NCBI RefSeq assembly: GCF_034702125.1
Contig: NC_085857.1
Span: 55,454,714 to 55,518,713 of the forward strand
Direction of reading: 5' to 3'
DNA length: 64,000 nucleotides
DNA from: Engraulis encrasicolus
Lineage: Eukaryota; Chordata; Actinopteri; Clupeiformes; Engraulidae
Shown: piece after piece, positions 1-18,125 of the stretch
How the letters are laid out: the number at the start of each line of letters is the position of its first letter
How positions within the stretch are numbered: the first letter of the stretch is position 1
The notes under the pieces: model-generated
What the model was told of the DNA's origin: nothing
What the model saw: the letters and a program-made list of their open reading frames with translations, nothing else
Database searches by the model: none
Made by a program: the position numbers and the translations under genes

Positions 1-145
1 CGTGTAAAGGGGCAGCCCCAAACAGCACTCTAAGGAAGCAGTGCGACAGGACGGTACCATGCTCAGTCCCCCTCACCAACCAGGCAGGTCGGGCATCGAA
101 TCAGCAACCTTAGGGCTACAATTCTGACGCCCTAACTGCTTACCC
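1..145 (-). repeat. SINE-like / dispersed repeat fragment
   Basis: Reading the minus strand, the block around 60-145 has the order of a tRNA-derived SINE head, including a GGTTAGG-like A-box area and a GATTCGATGCC-like B box. The first 60 bases share the 'aaggaagcagtgcg...ggtaccatgctcag' motif with 6200-6240 and 6495-6540, so they belong to another dispersed repeat. From about 146 to 900 I see no gene; this is probably the 3' UTR and downstream flank of the minus-strand zinc-finger gene. No clear AATAAA on the minus strand was found. Confidence 0.4.
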
Positions 146-901
146 ATCACAACCCACATTGAAACCACCGAGCTGAAACTTCAGCTACATACCAGTGCTT
201 TCCAATATCCTGACTCCTGTCCTCCACCTGTGCTTGTGGCCTCGCGCTACACGTGGCGCTCCGCCACCGACCGTGGAGAAAACAATAAAGTTTGCTTACT
301 GTTAGCCTTGCCACAGCAACATTTGTGGAACTTTTCCCCACTCACCATTCCGAATAGCAAATTCGAAAAATGACCTTTCAATTACGTGTTTTTTTGAGAC
401 ATCCACTTAAACTCCTCTCGTCAATGACTTCTTCTGACATCATACCACGAGACCACGAGCACTCAGGGAGGACTGGAGTTGGGATGCTGGAAAGAACTCA
501 CACAGACCAGAGTCATGCGTTTTGTTATGGCTGCATGTGTGCGCGGTTTCTATGCCCGTCACTCTCCTGCCTCCACTCTCGTTAATTGGCTGCGACAGAC
601 AGTCATGGGAGTGGCCAAATTGGAGGCACCTAACACAGCAATCAAGCCCAGGATAAAGGTAGCAAGAAGAGGATTCCCATTGGCGGCTCCCTTACTGAGA
701 CTTGTGAATGCTGCCTCTCCAGCCTGCGTTTTGTTTGTATATTATGTCTTATTACTCTCTTGTCTTACTTCCCACAGGTTGGGCTGACTTTTAAAAAGTG
801 TTGTGCTGTGTTAAAGGTTAAGGTTGGTTCTATTAGTTCACCCCATAAGGGCCAGACTGTGTTGGGGCGTTAACTGTTGTCTTTCCTCAGGTGCACTGCA
901 C

Positions 902-8161
<7,260 letters not shown>

Positions 8162-8165
<4 letters not shown>

Positions 8166-8198
8166 GGTCAGCTGAGGTCCTCCTCAAACAGTTGTTAT
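8162..8198 (-). CDS. Zinc-finger gene exon 2: end of 5' UTR plus start codon
   Basis: The minus strand reads a pyrimidine-rich acceptor (ctctgttgcag) followed by a 37-nt exon ending ...GACCATGG, then the strong donor GTAAGT. The ATG is at 8165-8163, and the exon contributes ATG plus one base (phase 1). This phase is exactly what the next exon (7366-7268) needs. The remaining bases are 5' UTR. Confidence 0.7.
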
Positions 8199-8495
8199 CT
8201 GCAACAGAGCATAGTAGAGTCATTACCATGAAAGAGAGAAGAGAGGGCCTCACTTTGGTTATTTACCCAAGTCCAGTAAATAAGGTTGCTCGTAAAAAAC
8301 AACAAAAACTAGGGTCTCCAAACAACCATGAAAAAAATGAAAGAGAACTCCAAGGCACTCCTTACTAAAATTTTAAAAAGGCTTTATTAACCTCTGGCTA
8401 CATGGCATGTTTTATTTTTTTTCCAGAGTCATTAACATTTCACAGCATAAACTGGGAAAATACACAAACTATCTATCAGTAAAGACCATCTACAG

Positions 8496-8708
8496 TAGTG
8501 TACGGTGGTACAGCCCCCCCAGTGGGAGGGTTGGGGCGTTGAGAAGGATACAGCGGAGTGGGTGCAGGGCTTAGTTCCCATTGAGGGACATTAGTCTATT
8601 TTATTTTTCATTACTAAGGGGGCGTTGACAGGCTTATGATGAGGTGAAGGGGGCGTTGGGAGACTTATGATGAGGATTTGTTTGTTCAAAAAAGGTTGAG
8701 AACCACTG
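8496..8708. mobile_element. hAT MITE with 8-bp TSD
   Basis: Flanked by ATCTACAG on both sides (8488-8495 and 8709-8716). The right end GGTTGAGAACCACTG and the interior GGGGGCGTTG motifs match the element at 1221-1459; the left end is diverged. 8720-9740 holds no gene I can support. Confidence 0.8.
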
Positions 8709-9749
8709 ATCTACAGCATACATTAAAATGGCATACTTTTCTTTGCATGGCTCACATGAATCATAGGGAGAGAGAAAACCACCTTTTAACACCTATAGTG
8801 GCACTTCAGCACAACACTTTAGGTCAAGATGCTGTTTATTTCATTAGTGTTTTGCTGGGAGATCTTTTCCCTTTATTTTCTGATAGGGATGTGTGTAATA
8901 TATCTGGTTTGTATTACCATTTTGTACGAATGTTTGATGTTTGGTAGGGCCAAGATGAAGATACTAACAGCAGCTGTCTTTTTACATGCAGGGGAGATGA
9001 CAGAGGGGGTCAAAGGGGTTTGTTGCCCCGGGACCAGGGGCAGAGGTGGGGGCCCAAAAATGGTTCCTAAATTACATGCATTGATTGGAGGGCCCTTTCA
9101 AATGATTTTGTCCCAGGCCCAGCCACAGCTGACAGCAGCCCAGGTTACATGTTTCCTTGTTTAGTATTGTCGGTCTATCATTTGTCTTTCTGCTGTGTTA
9201 TATCTCTTGAAGAGACAAGGCTTATCTTATCTTATGAAAAACACTGCATGCATCTGTAACCCCTTGGCATTACATGGTAATAATGGTAATAAACATGGCT
9301 TGACGTTGGCACCTACCAAACCAGCCAAAAATGGATAAATGGATGATTTTAACTTTACGTAGGCCTATCAGCATCCTGTTTCTGCACCATTTCGGTTCCA
9401 GAGAGCACAGATTCTAGTCTGATCTAGCCTACTAGTTCCATTTAGCACACGCTGGCATCGATCATTTTGTTTTACCATTTCATGTTCTGACCTTAGATGT
9501 GTCATGGTAAAGAAATATTCCTGAGCAAAATACTAACAACAAAACTGTCTAATAGAAAGGCTGAATGGCTGGAGATTCTGCAAGCCCATTAGCCACTTTG
9601 ACAGGTGATTCTACCATAAGCATGGTAGAGCTCATTACTACAAAGTCCAGATAGATATTTTGAACCATCACACTTGCCCATCACTAACATTAGATGCAAT
9701 ATAATCCATGTACTTTCTTTATTGTAAATATCAGACATGCTCAGCTCAC

Positions 9750-9880
9750 CACAACAGTATGCAGCGGAAGTTTACACAACAACTCCTGCGCTGCGTTCTT
9801 CTTCTGGGTTTTTTCCCCCACGTAGAAATCGCAGTTTGTAACCTAAATTCTGCGTAGCGCCACCAGCGGCATGAATGGGA
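9750..9880 (-). other. Possible 5' non-coding exon 1 of the zinc-finger gene
   Basis: On the minus strand this stretch ends in a GTGAGC donor (9749-9744), contains a CTTCCG ETS-like motif, and lies just downstream of the CRE block at 9894-10000. The first coding exon (8198) needs an upstream non-coding exon. The start is a guess; there is no direct evidence for the transcription start. Confidence 0.35.
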
Positions 9881-9893
9881 ATGAGGAGATGTA

Positions 9894-10000
9894 CGACAGC
9901 TATAATGACTGGCTGCAGGCTTGCAGCCGGGTCAGTGGTGACGTCACCACTGACCTGCTCCGGGACCTGCTCCGGGACAGTGTCGACGTCACACGCGATG
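9894..10000 (-). promoter_or_regulatory. CRE-containing promoter block, left inverted copy
   Basis: Contains a perfect 24-bp palindrome (9931-9954) centred on the CRE core TGACGTCA (9939-9946), a second GACGTCAC at about 9984, and two CTCCGGGAC repeats. About 40 bp (9909-9948) is the exact reverse complement of 10914-10952. It probably serves the minus-strand zinc-finger gene; that role is inferred from position. Confidence 0.55.
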
Positions 10001-10087
10001 AAGTGGACGATGTGGCAGGTTCGCGTCCCCGAGGGGGAGTTGTGTTACTTTGGCAACTGAGATAGCAAGCTTGCACTGCACACAATG

Positions 10088-10102
10088 TGTTATTATTATT
10101 AC

Positions 10103-10147
<45 letters not shown>
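10088..10147. repeat. (TTA)n microsatellite
   Basis: About 20 TTA units with one ACT interruption, between the two CRE blocks. 10150-10870 holds no gene I can support. Confidence 0.92.
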
Positions 10148-10148
<1 letters not shown>

Positions 10149-10880
10149 TTCTTATGTAGGCCTATGCCTACATCGTCTTTCAGAAAAAAAAGGCCTCGGC
10201 TATCTTTGACAGACGGCCACGTCATGTGTCGTTAATCTTCAACCACCAGCAAAGAGGTGTTTGCCTGTTTTAATGTTCCACGTGATAGCCTACTCTGTTA
10301 GTTGGCCTTTCGTTTCTTTCCCGGCACACACTTATAACATTACGTGGTGTTGTGTCGTAATAAACACTCGTAGGTATAATAACTGTACGTTTATTAAAGC
10401 AGATGAAAAGGTAAGTATGAGAGCGTATTACAGGAGCGTGGCTTCACTCTCAGCACTGTACTACTACTCTGGTGATACAGTAGACAACGCATCTATGTAG
10501 GCACAGGCTCCACCTAGTGGACTGGTTGCATATAACACATTGCATATACCACACGTGGTGTATCAATAAACCACGAAAAATGCCATATAACCTCGACTAC
10601 TCGAACAAAACAAATGTTACAGAGTACAGACAGCCTTTCGGCGAAACAAGCCTTTAACTGAAGGGCGACTACTCCACGCAACGTGTTGCACATGCGCAGA
10701 GCGGGGACACAGACCACAAAACATAACATTCGACATTAAGCAACATTATAGGCCTACGTGTTAAAAACATGTCTTCTCAATTTAAAGTCTGAATTTCAAA
10801 AGACGAGACCGAGGATCGGATTGTTTACATTTTAGCTTGATGTCGCGGTCTTGTAGGCCCACAGACTGTTGTGTGGCTCA

Positions 10881-11060
10881 CGTGTGACGTCGACTCTGTC
10901 CCGCAGTTCAGCGGTGACGTCACCACTGACCCGGCTGCAAGCCTGCAGCCAGACCCCTCTCTACGACAGGGCTGGATGTTGTAGTTTCCAGATGTTTGCA
11001 GTATTTGGTGATTGACGTCTAACTGTACTACAAGTCCCATAATGCATTGCTCAATTAACT
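10881..11060 (+). promoter_or_regulatory. Promoter of the snoRNA host gene: CRE block and ZNF143-type site
   Basis: 10881-10952 is the inverted partner of the block at 9894-10000, with TGACGTCA at 10915-10922 and GTGACGTCGAC at 10884-10894. ACTACAAGTCCCATAATGCA at 11027-11046 is a good match to the ZNF143/Staf (SBS) promoter motif, and TTGACGTC occurs again near 11013. Pyrimidine-rich sequence at about 11065-11078 could be the start of a 5'TOP-like transcript, common for snoRNA hosts. Confidence 0.6.
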
Positions 11061-11504
11061 TCTTCAAGTTTTCTTCCTGCTATGTCGTTCGCTCACTTTG
11101 CCGCGGCTGTCGTTGCGAGTAGAGTATGGTCATCATGTGCTCCGGTAAAGTGAAATATGGGGTCGGAATGTCCAAAAACACTGGATCTGTGGTCGCTGGT
11201 AAGTTGCACATTTCGTGAATGTTCTTTTTGAGCGAGTTAACGTGCACACGTGGATGTTAAACTTAGGCGATTTCTCTTTAGCAGTTCTCTCGCGTGGTTG
11301 ATGGCCGTTCTCCTCGTGCCCACACGTGTCCTCCTCATGGTGCGAGACAATTATTCCAAAGTTACTTAAAACACCTCAACGACTATAGGCATCTACCTGC
11401 CGCATTGAGTCACAATCAAGACTGTATTACGACACTAATACCTAGATACCCCCTTTATGAATTAATGTAATGGCTGGTTGCAACTTGGTGCCCCTGGGCC
11501 TTTT

Positions 11505-11623
11505 TGATGATCTGGTCCAGCGGCGCACTTGTGCACTTTGGGCACCATGTTTCAGTGCGGAACTAATGCGTCTCACGCACTGAGGCATGTACACCAAAGT
11601 GCACTGTTTGAGATCCAGCCATT
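11505..11623. mobile_element. Small palindromic MITE in host intron 1
   Basis: Degenerate inverted arms containing GCGCACTTGTGCACTTTGG and CAAAGTGCACTGTTTGAGAT. It is related to the cleaner copy at 16314-16436 and a diverged one at 55810-55990. Confidence 0.6.
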
Positions 11624-11690
11624 TCTCTTTCACCTCGGCATCAGCCTCATACGCGTAGCCTACGTGTGAACTTGAAGTACTTATGTGTTT

Positions 11691-11777
11691 GAGCTTGTGA
11701 TGATTATTCAACATTTCTGACACCTCGAATGAGCTACACAAGTAGCGTCTTGATTCCAAAGCACAAATCTGAAGCTC
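11691..11777 (+). ncRNA. C/D-box snoRNA-like copy 1
   Basis: Terminal stem GAGCT/AGCTC, C box TGATGA (GTGATGATT), internal CTGA (D'-like, ttCTGAcacc), ATGAGCT (C'-like) and D box CTGA at 11769-11772. It lies in host intron 1. The guide-like stretch before the D box is GATTCCAAAGCACAAAT. The target is not identified. Confidence 0.7.
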
Positions 11778-11989
11778 TTTCTTACACGTATTGATAACCT
11801 ACGTATTGATTTGCTGAGATCCATACAGACAAGCACAAACAAACTCTTATGGCAATTGTCAATGTGTGTGTGAAAAGCACAAAACAATCTAATTGTGTGT
11901 GTCTGTCTTTCTGTCAGATGGAAAATCCATTCTTGTCCCTGGGCTTCACCTTGAAGTATCAACTCAGCCAGGTATGTTCATGCATTAAT

Positions 11990-11995
<6 letters not shown>

Positions 11996-12061
<66 letters not shown>
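11996..12061. repeat. (CA)n microsatellite, host intron 2
   Basis: Uninterrupted CA repeat between the exon 2 donor and snoRNA copy 2. Confidence 0.95.
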
Positions 12062-12062
<1 letters not shown>

Positions 12063-12063
<1 letters not shown>

Positions 12064-12148
12064 AGCTGGTGATGATTATTCAACATTTCTGACACCTCGA
12101 ATGAGCTACTGAAGTAGCACCTGATTACCAAGCTAAAATCTGAAGCTC
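12063..12148 (+). ncRNA. C/D-box snoRNA-like copy 2
   Basis: Stem GAGCT/AGCTC, C box TGATGA, D' CTGA, C'-like ATGAGCT and D box CTGA. It lies in host intron 2. The sequence before the D box is GATTACCAAGCTAAAAT. It directly follows a (CA)n tract. Confidence 0.75.
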
Positions 12149-12151
12149 TCT

Positions 12152-12256
<105 letters not shown>

Positions 12257-12452
12257 GCTTGTGTTAAAACTAATTAGAGTTCTTGCTGTGTGTTTGTGCA
12301 GCAGATGGTCTGCAGCAGTGGCCTGGGCGTGCCTCACCTTGGAGTAGCAACTGATCTGTAAGTACACACACACACACACGTTTTTTAATTTTCACACAGA
12401 CACGCACGCACACATGCGTTTGTTCATTTTCTTTCAAACATACACACCCTCT

Positions 12453-12538
12453 GAGCTGGTGATGATACTGTAACCTTTCTGACACCTCTTCTGAGTTGCT
12501 CTAGCAGCACCTGATTGGCAATCACACATCTGAAGCTC
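12453..12538 (+). ncRNA. C/D-box snoRNA-like copy 3
   Basis: Same architecture in host intron 3, but with different guide-like stretches: GATACTGTAACCTTT before D' and GATTGGCAATCACACAT before D. With copy 4 it forms a separate subfamily. Confidence 0.75.
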
Positions 12539-12723
12539 TTACATATCCAGTATGTGTGCAGGTAGTGATGCATACAAAACCTGCGCACCAACTTCTGTGT
12601 GTGTCTGTGTGTCTGTGTGTCTGTGTGTCTGTGTGTCTGTGTGTGTTTCCAGCTAGTGTGGACCCTGGTGTGGATGTCACACAACCAGGTACGTACAGTA
12701 TACATACATACATACATGTAATT

Positions 12724-12919
<196 letters not shown>

Positions 12920-12944
12920 TTAGATATACACATGCATGTAACAT

Positions 12945-13214
12945 GGTTCCCACTGCTCATGGAATTTCCTGGAATATCATGGAAATTGTTTTCAGTCATG
13001 GAATTGGAGTATTTTCCATTTACAGTCAAGGACTGTCATTGGATTTTTAGTCATGTCTAAAATAATTTCATTTGAAAGACTGATAAGCTCACAAATTGAT
13101 GACCGTTCCACAGTCTTATCAATATGTTGGGTATGGAAAGGTCATGTAAAGTTTGTTGGGGTTTTTTGGTCAGGAAAAGTCATGGAGTTTTATGTCTGGT
13201 TTGGAGTGGGAACC
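12945..13214. mobile_element. MITE in host intron 4
   Basis: Perfect 10-bp TIRs GGTTCCCACT (12945) and AGTGGGAACC (13205-13214), with 'gtcatggaatt' repeats inside. This explains why intron 4 is longer than its neighbours. No clear target duplication. Confidence 0.7.
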
Positions 13215-13406
13215 CTGATGCAATAACTAGCACTGCAGTGGGATGCATTCAAATACTTGCACACCGACTCCAGTTGTTAACGATACTGTTTGTTAATCGT
13301 GCGTGTGTGTCCGTGTCCAGATGGAGCAGCTAGTGTGGATGTCACCTTGGAGAAACTCAACCCAGGTACAGTCTCTCGCTCTCTCTCTCGCTCTCTCTTT
13401 CTCTCT

Positions 13407-13492
13407 CAGCTGGTGATGATTATTTTACATTTCTGACACCTCGAATGAGCTACACAAGTAGCACCTGATTACCAAGCTAAAATCTGAAGCTC
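13407..13492 (+). ncRNA. C/D-box snoRNA-like copy 5
   Basis: Host intron 5, very close to the 5' splice site. The stem is CAGCT/AGCTC, losing the outer pair. C, D', C'-like and D boxes are intact. The D guide is of the copy-2 type. Confidence 0.7.
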
Positions 13493-13659
13493 TTACACAC
13501 TTAATACACACACTGAAGCTCATGCGTACTAGCTACTGAGGTGCTGTTTGTTTCACTAGTGTTTAACTTGTGTGTCCAGGTGGAGCAGCTAGTTTTGGAC
13601 CCTGGTGTGGACGTCACCAAAGAGTAGGAACTCCAGGTTTGTACATATTCATTAATTTA

Positions 13660-13703
<44 letters not shown>

Positions 13704-13704
<1 letters not shown>

Positions 13705-13786
13705 AGCTTGTGATTATTTTACATTTCTGACACCTCGAATGAGCTACTGAAGTAGCACTTGATTACCAAGCTAAAATCTGAAGCTC
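13704..13786 (+). ncRNA. C/D-box snoRNA-like copy 6 with damaged C box
   Basis: Host intron 6. A 3-nt deletion turns GTGATGATTATT into GTGATTATT, so the C box is no longer TGATGA, while stem, D' and D boxes remain. It is probably not assembled into a snoRNP; a decaying copy. Confidence 0.6.
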
Positions 13787-14049
13787 TTACACTTCATACA
13801 CACACTCGCGCACCTACTTTACTGAAGCTCACACATGCCCTTCTGAGAGTCTTGTCTGTCATTGGTGTTCTACTTGTAGATCTGAGATCTGATTGGCTGG
13901 TTTTGTCTTTCTGTCACAGGAGGAGACTGCTGATTGGTCTTCTGGCATCACGTCTGCAGGAAGTCACTGCTCATTGGTTGTAGTGGCTTGAAGACATGAC
14001 TTAAGTACGTATACAGACACACACACACACACACACACAGACACACTCT

Positions 14050-14135
14050 GAGCTGGTGATGATTATTTTATATTTCTGACACCTCGAATGAGCTACACAA
14101 GTAGCACCTGATTCTAAAGCACAAATCTGAAGCTC
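14050..14135 (+). ncRNA. C/D-box snoRNA-like copy 7
   Basis: Host intron 7. Stem and C, D', C'-like and D boxes are intact. The sequence before the D box is GATTCTAAAGCACAAAT, as in copies 1 and 9. Confidence 0.75.
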
Positions 14136-14444
14136 TTAACACTGTTACACACACACGCGTAACCAAACAGCTGATGACAAGCGTTTGATAAGCACTTGGC
14201 ATTCAAATCGTTTTTGGAGGAGAAAAAAAGCAGCACACGCACGCACACACCTGAAACAAACTTATACCTGCACCCTTTCCTAAGAAATGCTATATTTCAT
14301 GGTGATCTGATGGTGATGTTGCCTTCCTGTTACAGGTCGCAGCATATTGGGCGGTGGTCACCATGGCTACAGGAGGAGAGAAAGCTGATTGGCCAGTGGC
14401 AGAAGCAGCTCAGGTATGTACAGACACGCACGCGCGCACACTCA

Positions 14445-14447
<3 letters not shown>

Positions 14448-14511
<64 letters not shown>
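14448..14511. repeat. (CA)n microsatellite, host intron 8
   Basis: CA repeat ending 2 bp before snoRNA copy 8. Similar shorter tracts are at 13667-13702 and 14019-14038. Confidence 0.95.
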
Positions 14512-14512
<1 letters not shown>

Positions 14513-14513
<1 letters not shown>

Positions 14514-14598
14514 AGCTTGTGATGATTATTTTACATTTCTGACACCTCGAATGAGCTACTGAAGTAGCACCTGATTACCAAGCTAAAATCTGAAGCTC
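14513..14598 (+). ncRNA. C/D-box snoRNA-like copy 8
   Basis: Host intron 8. Almost identical to copy 2 (D guide GATTACCAAGCTAAAAT), preceded by a (CA)n tract as copy 2 is. Confidence 0.75.
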
Positions 14599-14860
14599 TT
14601 ACACACTTAATACACACACACACACACACACACACCTGATTGAAGTTATGAAGTTCTTGTACACATGGGCCACTGAGACTCTTGTCTGTCATTAGTGTTT
14701 TGCTTTGAGATCTGATTGGCTGGTTTTGTTTTTGTGTTACAGGAGGAGACTGCTGATTGGTCTGCTGTCATCACGGCTACAGGAAGTCACTACTCATTGG
14801 TTGCCGTGGCTTGAAGACATGACTCGAGTACGTTTACATGCGCGCGCAGCTACACACACT

Positions 14861-14946
14861 GAGCTTGTGATGATTATTTAACATTTCTGACACCTCGAAT
14901 GATCTACACAAGTAGCACCTGATTCTAAAGCACAAATCTGAAGCTC
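14861..14946 (+). ncRNA. C/D-box snoRNA-like copy 9
   Basis: Host intron 9, 33 nt after the donor. Stem GAGCT/AGCTC, C box TGATGA and D box CTGA are intact. The C'-like box has ATGATCT instead of ATGAGCT. The D guide is of the copy-1/7 type. Confidence 0.72.
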
Positions 14947-16313
14947 TCTGACACACATTAGCACACACTTGCCTTTACGGCAGTCGTTCCTGAACCCGGC
15001 TGCGATACTGCCCCCTTTTGGGCCCCCTTGAATATTTACCCAATCACTGATGGCGTTTTTCTTCTGCTACAGAAACAGGAGGAGACTTCTGCCCATTGGT
15101 CAGTGCACATCGTGGCTACAGGAAGTGACTGCCGATTGGTCGACTGAAAGAGGACGAAAGTGCTATGTGGGGGGACTTCTGGTGTGCTGCTGTTACCTGT
15201 GTTACCATGGTAGTGTTGTGGAGATCCTGGATCCATGTGATGTCATGTGAATGCTCCTTTAGGAGACCTGTGACGAAGAATCGTGCAAGAGAGAAAGATA
15301 TCCCAAACTCTGCCCATCCAATGCAATGGAGTTTGCTCACATTCTGTCTCCTAAGGGGGCGTTGTCCCCTCTGAGGCTGTCCTCATGTTTTAGCGTATGT
15401 ATTGCATGCTAGTGCATTTGGCGCGTTGGTGCGACGCCTTTTGAAGTTAACACGTGCTCCTCAGGAGCAACGGTAAAGCGTTTTCATGCACTTTTGGCAC
15501 CTGACGAGGTTTGCACAGTTTTCCCGCCGTGTCTGCGATTTTCTTTTGCCACAGGGCATTTCTGTTGCTAAACGCAAATATGCTTTACTGTGCCCTAACC
15601 AAAACCATTCCTAAAACTAACCTGTCAGTAAAGTCATGTTTCTGCTGTTTTACTATTGCCGAGAACAGCAACATTTGGCAAATTTCTAGCTAAATTGTGC
15701 CTAAACCAAAACCATCCCCAAATCGAACCCGTCGTGGAGCACGCCTTAACTTGCAAAGGCATGTTGGACACACGCGATAGTGTTGCTTTTTGTGGCGTTT
15801 GCACAAGTGCGCTACCGCCATCTACAGCACTAAGGGAACTCAACCGACACCACATGGATACCGGAAAGGAACGAGACTGAAGTATCTTTCTCTCTTATAC
15901 GATTCTTTGCCTGCAGTTAGGAGACCTTTGGAGGCTTTAGGTTGAGAATAAATTGGCACTGTAGATGGTAGCAGCGCACATCTTCTGCAAGCCAAATGCC
16001 ACAGAAAGAGAAGAATGGGACAGCGCCCCCTTAGGAGACCGAACCTCAGCACGCTCCTTTGCATTGGGTGAGCCTTTGGTAGCCTAGACGCAGGACTCGA
16101 GACTGAAGTTTTGTTGCCTACAACTGAACTGTAAACATTATGATCAGTTGAACTCTTATTGTCAGCAAGTGTGATGTTCAGTTGAACCCTTGACTGAACT
16201 TCACCGCTGTTTTGCCGGCTATATATCACTACTGTACACTGTATATGCATTGACTTCAATGCTGAAGTGTAAACTTCACTACTGTATTATTATGTATGTG
16301 TAGTGCAAGTCAT

Positions 16314-16436
16314 TTGCTGGATCTCAAAAGGCACACTTGTGCACTTCGGCACTATGTTTCAGTGCGTAACTAATACGCCATACACACTGAAACATGAACA
16401 CTGAAGTGCACAAGTGCATCATGTGAGATCCAGCAA
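16314..16436. mobile_element. Palindromic MITE (123 bp)
   Basis: Perfect terminal TTGCTGGATCTCA / TGAGATCCAGCAA with long inverted arms (gcacacttgtgcacttcggc). It is the cleanest copy of the family seen at 11505 and 55810. 15300-16310 and 16440-17060 hold no gene I can support. Confidence 0.8.
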
Positions 16437-17068
16437 TTGTTTGTGTTTTTCGACAAAAGGTCCATTCTCAGAGACTCGTCACATCCAGGACACAATCTGT
16501 TTGTTTTTACTGCTGCCATCTGGCAGTAGATACAGGTCCTTGAAAACCAGGAAAAATAGACTGAAAAACAGCTTTTACCCAGCGGCTATTACTGCACTAA
16601 ATTATCTTAAACTGTCTTATACATACTTTTCTAACTTTTTTTATATGCACAATTTTATTGCTTAAACAAGGAAAGCTCAATTTCGTTCTCGTTACAATGA
16701 CAAATGAGGCGTTCTATGCTGTTGTACATGCATGTGCTTCATGCAGTGTGTATGCGTAGCTGTGTACTACCCCAATTTAAGTCTTCAATACATGGCATAA
16801 TGACGTACTCATGACATTACTACCATTATTAACTTAACTGTTGTTCACTGTACACTTCTGAACCATTGTGTTAAATAAAATGGGATTGTTGCTTCAGAAA
16901 CATGCTCGTTTTTGCTCGTGTTTCTCTTGGATAGGAGTTTGATGTAGGCAGATTTTAGTTTCCAAAGCCAACACTACAGAATTGTGTGTAATAATTTGTG
17001 ACTGCTGTTTGTGGGAAGAACTTGTTTTGATATTTTAAAATTGCCTTCAAGACTAGCCAGGCAGCTGT

Positions 17069-17290
17069 GCCCTAATGGTTCGGGAGGTGATCTTAAGATC
17101 AGAGGGTTGCCTGTTCAAATCCCACCCTGACGTCTCCCTTCACGTCCATCCATGGCTCCATGGCCACGTTGCTCCAGGGACTGTAACCAATAACCTGTAC
17201 CTAAGTAACTTGCTTTGGCGAAAGCAAGAGCTAAGTATAATGAAATGTATACCACTAGGGGTGGTACATGAGCACACTGCAAGGGCAACT
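17069..17290 (+). mobile_element. tRNA-derived SINE copy
   Basis: Head with CCCTAATGGTTCGGGAGG (A-box area) and CTGTTCAAATCCC (B box), followed by the 'ttgctccagggactgtaacc' body also seen at 61615-61645. 17300-17690 is AT-rich without recognisable features. Confidence 0.65.
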
Positions 17291-17689
17291 GGTAATTAAG
17301 AAATGAATGGTGAATAGTCATGTTGGGATGGAGGAGAGGAGACTAAGAGGTTTGACAGAAGTGAGTGGAAGGTTGTGCAAGTTTTTTTGTCTTTATTCAA
17401 GGGTCATTTTTAATTATTGTGAGGCCATTTCCTTCAGATTCTCTATGGCATTTTGACAATTGTTCTCAGCTTCTCTTATTTTTCATATTGAAAGTTATGC
17501 TAAACCCATTGCCTTTATCTGCTGAGCTGAAGAGTGTTAGAGTGGCTATTGGGTCTGTGAAAGCCAGTTAAAATAGCCTGGTGCGCTCTCTCTCACACAC
17601 ACTAGGTTTTTTTCCACCTTTTGTATTAAGTCAACAGTGTTTTTTTTAGGTTGGCCTTACCTGCAGATGTGAAAAGCAAGACCAGAGAT

Positions 17690-17897
17690 TCTTAAAGTAT
17701 AGAGATATGCCAACATAATAGGTTTCTATGGGCACCTAACATGACCAGGTTCCGGTCTGCCTAAAGGGGCGTGTCATAATGCTCCTAGCATTGAATAGAA
17801 CAGTCCTCAGGTCTGCCTAAAGGGGGATTTCCCCCCCCCAATAATAGAACCCGGAAACAATGGGCCAATGGAACCTCTCTCTCTACTCTCTCTGGCA
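17690..17897 (-). repeat. Dispersed ~215-bp repeat (copy 2, inverted)
   Basis: Reverse complement of 6243-6480, ending at 'tctctctactctctct' at 17890. It abuts, and may have cut into, the exon-like sequence at 17897-18036. Confidence 0.65.
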
Positions 17898-18036
17898 AGA
17901 CTGTTGAGGATGGAGTTGCTGGTTAGGAGGTTCTCGTGAGGCATGGAGCTGCCCTGGTCCCGATGCTGACTGTCCATCACCACCATGTGGATCATCAACG
18001 CCATTATGACGCTGAGCAGGAACAACTTCTTCCCTC
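17897..18036 (-). pseudogene. Exon-like fragment with a transmembrane-type helix
   Basis: On the minus strand an acceptor (tggatgcag) is followed by an open frame: GKKLFLLSVIMALMIHMVVM then a hydrophilic Ser/Asn/Gln-rich tail (SQHRDQGSSMPHENLLTSNS). A basic pair, one hydrophobic helix and a polar stem is the layout of a type II Golgi membrane protein, but no family is recognised. The frame runs into the dispersed repeat at 17897 with no donor, so this is either a truncated exon or an exon ended by the repeat. Confidence 0.4.
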
Positions 18037-18125
18037 TGCATCCACACATCCACACGCATACGCGCACACACACGACAGGAGAGATACAGGGTATATGCCA
18101 CATTAAAGAAAATCACACCCATCAC

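Noticed and set aside
11849..12064. Coding reading of host exons 1-2 (a short open frame continues across this junction)
   Set aside because: Exon 3 introduces a stop in that frame and exon lengths do not keep phase, so a conserved protein is unlikely; a short peptide cannot be excluded.
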